Positions 32,261 to 38,275 of a stretch of DNA of 38,275 nucleotides are shown here, one piece after another. Below the pieces are notes generated by a model. That model was not told the origin of the DNA. It did no database searches and was given only the letters and a program-made list of their open reading frames with translations. Made by a program: the position numbers and the translations under genes. This DNA is from Pseudarthrobacter sulfonivorans. Its GTDB lineage: Bacteria > Actinomycetota > Actinomycetes > Actinomycetales > Micrococcaceae. The first letter of the stretch is position 1; every line of letters begins with the position of its first letter. The stretch spans positions 1 through 38,275 of the forward strand of contig NZ_JACXBW010000026.1 of the NCBI RefSeq assembly GCF_014712225.1, read 5' to 3'.

Positions 32261-33796
32261 ATGCGGCTCATGATTGCCGGCGGCGGCGGGTTCCGCGTGC
32301 CTCTTGTGTACCGGGCGCTGGTCTCTGGCCCCTTCGCCGGGCTGGTCAGCGAACTGGTGCTGTTCGACGTCGACCCGGACCGGCTCAGTGCCATCGCCGC
32401 AGTCCTGCGGGCCATGCCAACGCCCGCCATGCCAACGCCCGACGGCGGGGCTGCTGCCGGCGGCGGCGCGCCCGACGGCGGCACTCACCTCACTGCGCGG
32501 CCACCCGCCGTCCGCACCACCACGTCCCTGCCGGACGCCCTCCGCGGGACGGACCTCGTGTTCGCGGCCATCCGCCCCGGCGGCACGGCAGGCCGCGTCG
32601 CCGACGAACGTGTGGCCCAGGACCTCGGCCTGCTTGGCCAGGAAACCACGGGCGCCGGCGGCATTTCCTACGCCCTGCGGACCATCCCCGAAATGCTGGA
32701 CCTGGCCCGACACATGCGGGAACTCTGCCCCGACGCCTGGCTGATCAACTTCACCAACCCAGCGGGCATGGTCACGGAAGCGCTCGTGCCTGTCCTTGGC
32801 CGCAAAGTCATCGGGATCTGCGATTCCGCTGGCGGGCTGGTGCACAGGGCGGCCCGCGCGGCCGGCCTCTCCCTGCCGGAAGGCAGGCTCGACGGCGTGG
32901 GCTACTACGGCCTGAACCACCTGGGCTGGCTGTACCGGCTGGAGTCCGGGGGCCGGGATCTGCTGCCGGGGTTGCTGGCCAACCCGGCCGCCCTCGCGTC
33001 CTTTGAAGAAGGCCGGCTTTTCCCGCAGCCGTTCCTCGCTGAGCTCGGCGCCCTGCCCAATGAATACCTCTATTACTACTACCAGCGGGACCGTGCGGCT
33101 GCGGCCATGCGTGCCCTGGCGGTCACGCGCGGCGAGTCCATCCGCCTCCAGCAGGCCGAGCTGTATCCGCGGCTCGCCGCTTCCGGAGCAGACGCGTACC
33201 GGCTGTGGGACGCCGCCCGCCGCTCCCGCGAGGAAGGCTACCTCGCCGAGGCGCGGACCCACGGTGAGCAGCGCGACGAGGCCGACCTCGCCGGCGGCGG
33301 CTACGAACGCGTCGCCCTGGCCGTGATGCGCGCGCTGGCCGGCGGGTCGTCCGGCGGGTCATCCGGCGCCGCTCCGGGCGCCTCCCCCGGCGCTGGCGAC
33401 ACGCAACTGATCCTCAACACCCCCAACACCCTTCCCGCCGGCCCTGCCGGACCCACCAGACCCGCCGGCGCGAGTCCGGCGCGAGAAGCCCCACCCAAGC
33501 CGGCCATTCCCGGATTGCCGGCGGACGCCGTCGTCGAGGTTCCCTGCACGGTAACGCCCGACGGCGCGGCGCCGCTTCCGCAGTCGGCCCCCACGGCGGA
33601 GCAACTTGCCTTGCTGCGCCGGGTCAAGGAGGTGGAGCAGCTGACCGTCCGGGCCGCGACGCACGGCGACCGGGCTGCCGCCGTCGAGGCCTTCAGCCGG
33701 CATCCGCTGGTGGACTCAGCTGACCTTGGGGCGGCGCTGCTGGCCGGCTACGAGCACGCGTTCCCGGCGCTGGGTGCACTGTGGCGGCAGGAGTAG
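32261..33796 (+). CDS. Family 4 glycoside hydrolase (6-phospho-beta-glucosidase-like)
   Basis: This 511-residue NAD- and metal-dependent hydrolase begins with a Rossmann motif (MIAGGGGFRVPLV). LINFTNPAGMVTEAL (161-175), IGICDSAGGLVHR (metal cysteine about 187) and GYYGLNHLGW (His about 220) match GH4 enzymes. LPADAVVEVPCTV lies near the C-terminus. The metal block reads CD rather than the usual CN of 6-phospho-glucosidases, so substrate choice may differ. Two glycine/proline-rich insertions (about 53-82 and 361-417) are unusual; both carry short in-frame DNA duplications. It is divergent from the PfkB kinase and upstream of mshA by 61 bp. Confidence 0.88.
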   Translation: MRLMIAGGGGFRVPLVYRALVSGPFAGLVSELVLFDVDPDRLSAIAAVLRAMPTPAMPTPDGGAAAGGGAPDGGTHLTARPPAVRTTTSLPDALRGTDLVFAAIRPGGTAGRVADERVAQDLGLLGQETTGAGGISYALRTIPEMLDLARHMRELCPDAWLINFTNPAGMVTEALVPVLGRKVIGICDSAGGLVHRAARAAGLSLPEGRLDGVGYYGLNHLGWLYRLESGGRDLLPGLLANPAALASFEEGRLFPQPFLAELGALPNEYLYYYYQRDRAAAAMRALAVTRGESIRLQQAELYPRLAASGADAYRLWDAARRSREEGYLAEARTHGEQRDEADLAGGGYERVALAVMRALAGGSSGGSSGAAPGASPGAGDTQLILNTPNTLPAGPAGPTRPAGASPAREAPPKPAIPGLPADAVVEVPCTVTPDGAAPLPQSAPTAEQLALLRRVKEVEQLTVRAATHGDRAAAVEAFSRHPLVDSADLGAALLAGYEHAFPALGALWRQE

Positions 33797-33857
33797 TGTT
33801 TTACCGAGTGCACAACAGCCGGGGCGGACGCCGCGCCGGCGGCGGGAAGGAGGGGCG

Positions 33858-35150
33858 ATGACACTGATCCGCAGGGTCGCATTACTCTCCCTCCACACCT
33901 CCCCCATGGAGCAGCCGGGATCCGGTGACGCCGGCGGGATGAACGTCTACATCCGCGAACTGGCCTCCGCCTTGGCCGAATCCGGCGTCGAAGTGGAGAT
34001 CTTCACGCGCTCCACCTCGGCCAAGCAGGCCGCCGTCGAGCACCCCGACCCTGGCGTGTGCGTCCACAACGTGCTTGCCGGGCCGCCGCGGAAAATCCCC
34101 AAGGAGGAACTGCCGGCGCTGCTGCACAGCATGGTGGCCGAAATCGAGCAGATCCGCCAGCGCCAGCCGCACGGCCGCTACGACGTCATCCATTCGCACT
34201 ACTGGGTGTCCGGGATCGCAGGCTTGGAGCTGTCCGAGCTCTGGGGCGTGCCGCTGGTCCACACCATGCACACCATGGCCAAGGTCAAGAACCTCCTGCT
34301 GGAGTCCGGCGAACAGCCCGAGCCGCGGCGGCGCGAAGAGGGCGAACACCGGATCGTGGACGGCGCAACGCGCCTGATCGCCAACACCAGCGCAGAAGCC
34401 ACGGAACTGGTCGACCACTACGGTGCCGATCCCGACCGGATCGATGTGGCGCCGCCGGGCGTGGACCTCAGCACCTTCACGCCGGCCTTCCGCGCCCGGT
34501 CCCGGGCTGAGCGCGGCGTCCCGCCGGAGACCTTCCATCTGGTCTTCGCCGGCCGCATCCAGCGGCTGAAAGGCCCGCAGGTCCTGCTCAAGGCCGCGGC
34601 GCTGCTGCGCACCCGGCGTCCGGAGATCGACCTCCGGCTCACCATCCTCGGGGCCCTGAGCGGCAACAAGGACTTCAACCTCCGGCAGCTGATCGCCGAG
34701 TCTGGGATGGACGACGTCGTCACGCACCTTCCCCCGGTCGGCGCGGCCGAGCTCGCGTCCTGGTTCAGGGCGGCCGACGTTGTGGTGATGCCGTCCTACA
34801 GCGAGTCGTTCGGGCTGGTGGCCATTGAAGCGCAGGCGTGCGGGACCCCCGTGGTGGGCACGCGGGTGGGCGGCCTGTCGCGGGCCATCCAGCATGGCCG
34901 GACCGGGCTGCTGGTGGACGGGCACCACGCCAAGGACTGGGCTGACGCGCTCGAAGCCATGTACGACGATCCGGACACCCGCGCCGACATGGGGCGGGCC
35001 GCCTCCATCCGGGCGGAGAACCTCGGCTGGAACCGCACAGCCGCCATCACGCTGGAAACGTACCACGCCGCCGTCGACGAGAAACTGGCCGGTCGACCGG
35101 CCCCGCCCCTGCCCACCATTGCGGGGGCCCCGGCCGTCGCGGCGCCCTAA
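33858..35150 (+). CDS. mshA: D-inositol-3-phosphate glycosyltransferase
   Basis: This 430-residue GT-B enzyme starts mycothiol synthesis by joining GlcNAc from UDP-GlcNAc to 1L-myo-inositol 1-phosphate. LLSLHTSP and GDAGGMNVY (about 23-31) bind the acceptor phosphate. VIHSHYWVSG, FAGRIQRLKGPQVLL and PSYSESFGLVAIEAQACG (the EX7E region) complete the signature. The ATG has AAGGAGGGG just upstream; the longer frame runs inside the GH4 gene. It is followed 9 bp later by fhs, so the two are likely co-transcribed. Confidence 0.96.
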   Translation: MTLIRRVALLSLHTSPMEQPGSGDAGGMNVYIRELASALAESGVEVEIFTRSTSAKQAAVEHPDPGVCVHNVLAGPPRKIPKEELPALLHSMVAEIEQIRQRQPHGRYDVIHSHYWVSGIAGLELSELWGVPLVHTMHTMAKVKNLLLESGEQPEPRRREEGEHRIVDGATRLIANTSAEATELVDHYGADPDRIDVAPPGVDLSTFTPAFRARSRAERGVPPETFHLVFAGRIQRLKGPQVLLKAAALLRTRRPEIDLRLTILGALSGNKDFNLRQLIAESGMDDVVTHLPPVGAAELASWFRAADVVVMPSYSESFGLVAIEAQACGTPVVGTRVGGLSRAIQHGRTGLLVDGHHAKDWADALEAMYDDPDTRADMGRAASIRAENLGWNRTAAITLETYHAAVDEKLAGRPAPPLPTIAGAPAVAAP

Positions 35151-35159
35151 GGAGCTTGA

Positions 35160-36842
35160 ATGTCCGGCCTGATTCCCCAGAACGACCTCGAAATCGCGAG
35201 GCAGGCCGTCATCCGGCCCATCGAGCAAGTTGCGGCCGAAGCGGGCATCAACTCCGCAGCTTTGGAACTTTACGGCCGGTACAAAGCCAAGGTTGATCCA
35301 TCCCTTCTGACGGCCCCGGAGCCCTTCGGACGGGTTGTGCTCGTGTCCGCCATGTCGCCCACTCCCGCCGGGGAGGGGAAGTCCACCACCACGGTCGGGC
35401 TTGCCGACTCGCTGGCCCGGGCGGGCCACAGGGTGATGATCGCGCTGCGGGAGCCGTCGCTCGGCCCGGTGCTGGGCATGAAGGGCGGGGCCACCGGTGG
35501 CGGCTATTCCCAGGTGCTGCCGATGGACGAGATCAACCTGCACTTCACGGGCGACTTCCACGCCGTGACCTCAGCGAACAACGCCCTGATGGCCCTCGTG
35601 GACAACCACATCTACCAGGGCAATGAGCTGAACATCGACCCGCGCCGGATGACCTTCAAGCGGGTCCTGGACATGAACGACCGATCCCTCCGCGAGGTGA
35701 TCATCGGCCTGGGCGGGCCGACCCAGGGTGTGCCGCGCCAGGACGGGTTCGACATTACGGTGGCCTCGGAGATCATGGCCGTCTTCTGCCTGGCGACGGA
35801 TCTGGCCGATCTCCGCGAGCGCCTGGGCCGCATCACCTTCGGCTACACCTACGACCGGGTTCCTGTCACCGTGGCGGACCTCGGCGTTCAGGGGGCGCTG
35901 ACGCTGCTTCTCAAGGAAGCCATCAAGCCGAACCTCGTCCAGACCATCGCCGGCACGCCCGCCTTGGTTCACGGCGGCCCGTTCGCCAACATCGCACACG
36001 GCTGCAATTCGCTGATCGCCACCCAGACGGCCCGGCGGCTCGCTGACATCGTGGTCACGGAAGCCGGCTTCGGCGCCGACCTGGGTGCGGAGAAGTACAT
36101 GGACATCAAGGCCCGGGTGGCTGACGTTGCGCCGTCCGCCGTCGTGGTGGTGGCAACTGTCCGCGCGCTCAAGATGCACGGCGGCGTGCCCAAGGACCGG
36201 CTCACGGAACCCGACCTCGAGGCGCTGCACGCCGGCGTCGCCAATCTCCGGCGGCACGTGCTCAACGTGGAGAAGTTCGGCGTGGTGCCGGTGGTGGCCA
36301 TCAACAGGTTCTCGTCAGATACTGCGGAGGAACTCGACTGGCTCCTGGAGTGGTGTGCCGCGGAAGGTGTGCCGGCCGCCGTGGCTGACGTGTGGGGACG
36401 GGGCGGTGGCGGCGACGGCGGTGACGAGCTCGCCGCGAAGGTGGCGGCGGCGATCGCTGCGCCGAAGAGGTTCCGGCACCTATACCCGCTGGAGCTGCCT
36501 GTGGAGGAGAAGATCCGGACCATCGCTCAGGAGATCTACGGTGCGGACGGCGTGGACTTCTCCGTCCCGGCCCTCAAGCGGCTGGCGGACATCGAAAAGA
36601 ACGGCTGGTCCGGATTGCCGGTCTGCATGGCCAAGACCCAGTACTCCTTCACCGACGACGCCTCCCGGCTCGGCGCGCCCAAAGGCTTCACCATCCACGT
36701 CCGCGACCTCATCCCCAAGACCGGCGCGGGCTTCATCGTCGCGTTGACGGGGGCCGTCATGACGATGCCTGGCCTGCCCGCCGCCCCCGCCGCCATGCGC
36801 ATGGACGTGGACGGCGAAGGCAACCCGGTGGGCCTCACCTAA
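35160..36842 (+). CDS. fhs: Formate-tetrahydrofolate ligase
   Basis: This 560-residue enzyme makes 10-formyl-tetrahydrofolate from formate, tetrahydrofolate and ATP for one-carbon metabolism. The P-loop TPTPAGEGKSTTTVGL lies about 66-81. LREPSLGPVLGMKGGATGGG and INLHFTGDFHA follow, as do GFGADLGAEKY and GAVMTMPGLP at the end. The ATG has AAGGAG seven bases upstream, just after the mshA stop. The 32-bp tandem repeat array begins three bases after its stop codon. Confidence 0.98.
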   Translation: MSGLIPQNDLEIARQAVIRPIEQVAAEAGINSAALELYGRYKAKVDPSLLTAPEPFGRVVLVSAMSPTPAGEGKSTTTVGLADSLARAGHRVMIALREPSLGPVLGMKGGATGGGYSQVLPMDEINLHFTGDFHAVTSANNALMALVDNHIYQGNELNIDPRRMTFKRVLDMNDRSLREVIIGLGGPTQGVPRQDGFDITVASEIMAVFCLATDLADLRERLGRITFGYTYDRVPVTVADLGVQGALTLLLKEAIKPNLVQTIAGTPALVHGGPFANIAHGCNSLIATQTARRLADIVVTEAGFGADLGAEKYMDIKARVADVAPSAVVVVATVRALKMHGGVPKDRLTEPDLEALHAGVANLRRHVLNVEKFGVVPVVAINRFSSDTAEELDWLLEWCAAEGVPAAVADVWGRGGGGDGGDELAAKVAAAIAAPKRFRHLYPLELPVEEKIRTIAQEIYGADGVDFSVPALKRLADIEKNGWSGLPVCMAKTQYSFTDDASRLGAPKGFTIHVRDLIPKTGAGFIVALTGAVMTMPGLPAAPAAMRMDVDGEGNPVGLT

Positions 36843-36845
36843 CCA

Positions 36846-36993
36846 AACGCTCTCTCACTTAATGTGGGTTTCCGGCGAACGCTCTCTCACTTAACGTGGG
36901 TTTTCGGCGAACGCTCTCTCACTTAACGTGCGTTTTCCCCTGACGCTCTCTCACTTATTGTGGGTTTTCGGGAAACCCTCTTGCACTTCCCCC
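36846..36993. repeat. 32-bp tandem repeat array, four units plus a degenerate fifth
   Basis: Units start at 36846, 36878, 36910 and 36942, each exactly 32 bp; a decayed partial copy begins at 36974. The shared core is CGCTCTCTCACTTA followed by two or three variable bases, then GTGGGTTTTC or a close variant. The CAC-TTAAY-GTG centre is partly palindromic. The array starts right after fhs and ends 24 bp before the DUF2306 stop. No ORF or RNA gene fits it. Confidence 0.93.
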
Positions 36994-37016
36994 GAGCCCA
37001 GTGAGGATGATGGCGG

Positions 37017-37532
37017 TCAGGCACCGGTGCGGGCATCCGCCGCCTGCACGGCATCAGCAGTCCGGCTCGTGCCGCCTACCCCGCCACCGCGCTTCAGCGA
37101 AACGAAAATCACCAGCGTACTCAGCACCACGAGCCCGCAGACGAAGGCCACGGAAGAGGGGTCGGTTGCGAGCAACTCCGGAATGGCACGGCCCGGCACT
37201 GTCACGGCAAAAACGAAGGCCACGCCAATGCCAATGTAGCTGCCAACCATGTTGCCCAAGTGCGAACGGATGTTGCGGCGGATGGCACTCACCAGGCCCA
37301 GCGTCACGGTCACGATGGTGAAGGCAGATAGCCCGTGGAGCCAGCTGAAATGCCCTTCGGACACAATCCAGAAACTGCTGAAGCAGACGTAATACATGGC
37401 TGAAACCCAGAGGTACCCGATGCTGCGGTGGATTCGGTCACGCCGCCGCCGAAAAATTTGCAGCGGCCCGATGGCGAGGACAAAGAGTGCAGCAATCACG
37501 TGACTGACGAGTAGTACATTCCACGGCTCCAT
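37017..37532 (-). CDS. DUF2306 family membrane protein
   Basis: This 171-residue protein has four membrane helices (near residues 7-25, 38-58, 64-84 and 96-114) and a further one at about 128-147, with basic residues after the first (FRRRRDRIHRSIGYLW). The HRSIGYLW stretch and size fit DUF2306, whose function is not established. The ATG has AAGG nearby, and a TATCCT -10-like element ends six bases upstream, so the mRNA may be almost leaderless. It is divergent from the MerR regulator, and phased GGATAG/CTATCC half-sites separate the two, so MerR control is likely. Confidence 0.85.
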   Translation of the reverse strand: MEPWNVLLVSHVIAALFVLAIGPLQIFRRRRDRIHRSIGYLWVSAMYYVCFSSFWIVSEGHFSWLHGLSAFTIVTVTLGLVSAIRRNIRSHLGNMVGSYIGIGVAFVFAVTVPGRAIPELLATDPSSVAFVCGLVVLSTLVIFVSLKRGGGVGGTSRTADAVQAADARTGA

Positions 37533-37539
37533 AGCCTTA

Positions 37540-37597
37540 GGATAGAGCCACTATCCAACGGTGTACATCAGGATAGCCAGCGCGTGATTCACTATCC
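37540..37597. promoter_or_regulatory. Phased GGATAG/CTATCC half-sites between DUF2306 and MerR genes
   Basis: Four half-sites occur: GGATAG at 37540, CTATCC at 37551, GGATAG at 37571 and CTATCC at 37592. Start-to-start steps are 11, 20 and 21 bp, close to whole helical turns. The outer two overlap TATCCT -10-like elements of the minus-strand DUF2306 gene and the plus-strand MerR gene. Confidence 0.65.
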
Positions 37598-37627
37598 TGC
37601 CAGCCATGGCAGGAGCGAGGGGCAACG

Positions 37628-38251
37628 GTGCAGCTCAATGAACTGAGTGATCGGTCAGGCATCTCGCCCGCGAGCATCAAGTACTACCTGCGTGAAGGCC
37701 TGCTGCCGGCCGGCGAGGCTATCCACGCAACCCGCGCGGAGTATTCAGCCAGGCACGTTGAACGTCTCGAACTGATCCAGGCACTCCGGCGGATCGTGGG
37801 CCTGAACATCGGGCAGATCCGCCTCCTCGTGACAATGGCCGACGACGGCGTGCCCCGCCTTGATCTCCTCGCCGCGGTTCAGCGCGTGGTTCTGAGTCTT
37901 GAAAACTACGCGACAGCTATCGGCGGGGAACCCGCAGCCGCAACTGACGCCGTCGTGCGTCTCCGCGGATGGCCGGATGCGCCGAGTGACGCCCGGAACG
38001 CACTGGCCGCCCACCTTCAGCTGATGGCGAGCCTCAACATTCCTGCCTCAGCGGACGTGCTGAAGACCTACAGCAGGGCGGCGGACGACGTCGCCGGAAT
38101 CGACATAGCGGCCACCACCGCCCCGGAGAGCATCGACAAGCTGATCCTCACGGCCGCCGTCGGCATGCATATGCACAGTCAGCTTCTGCTGAAACTTTTG
38201 GCACTCGCGCAGGCCAGCCACGCCATCCGCCGTTATCAGGATGGCGCTTAA
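37628..38251 (+). CDS. MerR family transcriptional regulator
   Basis: This 207-residue protein has an N-terminal winged helix with LSDRSGISPASIKYYLREGLL-type spacing (first part ELSDRSGISPASIKYYLRE, about 5-23) and the wing YSARHVERLELIQALRRIVG. These fit a MerR DNA-binding domain. The rest is helical, with no cysteine cluster, so a metal sensor is unlikely; a small-molecule or drug sensor is possible. The GTG has GAGGGG five bases upstream. It is divergent from DUF2306, with phased half-sites between them; autoregulation and control of DUF2306 are inferred. Confidence 0.88.
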   Translation: MQLNELSDRSGISPASIKYYLREGLLPAGEAIHATRAEYSARHVERLELIQALRRIVGLNIGQIRLLVTMADDGVPRLDLLAAVQRVVLSLENYATAIGGEPAAATDAVVRLRGWPDAPSDARNALAAHLQLMASLNIPASADVLKTYSRAADDVAGIDIAATTAPESIDKLILTAAVGMHMHSQLLLKLLALAQASHAIRRYQDGA

Positions 38252-38275
38252 AGCCGTGACGCTCCCCCACCGGAG

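Noticed and set aside
31967..33262. Long minus-strand ORF opposite the GH4 gene
   Set aside because: It is a GC-rich shadow of the GH4 and PfkB genes, without domain content; similar shadows occur at 6265-7746 (plus) and 33882-35561 (minus).
36846..36993. CRISPR array
   Set aside because: Units are contiguous 32-bp tandem repeats with no unique spacers, and no cas gene is near.

Overview
The window looks like chromosomal core DNA from a high-GC actinobacterium, most likely an Arthrobacter or Pseudarthrobacter-type member of the Micrococcaceae. Support comes from mshA (mycothiol synthesis), a groES-groEL operon behind two CIRCE operators with a His-rich GroEL tail, the GuaB/GuaB3 pair, frequent GTG and TTG starts, and the overlapping alr-tsaE-tsaB-rimI-tsaD operon. 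Genus placement is inference from gene content; no search was run. I saw no rRNA, tRNA, transposase, prophage or CRISPR array. No gene-free gap exceeds about 300 bases; the longest is 9255-9477. Positions 1-37 and 38252-38275 hold nothing I can call.

Layout. 38-3528 (minus): guaB3, glpD and a fructose/mannitol-type PTS EIIA. 3675-5829 (plus): a three-gene cassette led by a WXG100-like protein, without any ESX core machinery. 5896-9254 (minus): guaB followed after 5 bp by an ABC exporter-type half-transporter. 9478-15532: an OafA-like acyltransferase with an SGNH domain, a DUF389 membrane protein, a flavin monooxygenase-like enzyme and a large LuxR-type regulator. 15649-17837: an ATP-dependent DNA ligase divergent from a RibD/DHFR-like reductase. 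17855-20191: a terminator, a duplicated 41-bp hairpin element, groEL, groES and the CIRCE/promoter region. 20233-26656: a DMT transporter, a small membrane protein, a THUMP-like methyltransferase, a shikimate dehydrogenase-like protein, a 66-bp inverted repeat, a NagZ-like lipoprotein and a YbdK-like carboxylate-amine ligase. 26775-30979 (minus): alr-tsaE-tsaB-rimI-tsaD, coupling D-alanine supply with the t6A tRNA modification complex. 31098-36842: a PfkB sugar kinase divergent from a GH4 phospho-glycosidase, then mshA and fhs. 36846-38251: a 32-bp tandem repeat array, a DUF2306 membrane protein and a divergent MerR regulator separated by phased half-sites.

Most genes are conserved housekeeping functions. 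The parts least explained by known families are the 32-bp tandem array after fhs, the 66-bp inverted repeat between the NagZ-like and shikimate dehydrogenase-like genes, the orphan WXG100 cassette, the alanine at the catalytic-cysteine position of GuaB3, and the four phased half-sites in front of MerR/DUF2306. I see no clearly new multi-gene system; these are leads of different strength.
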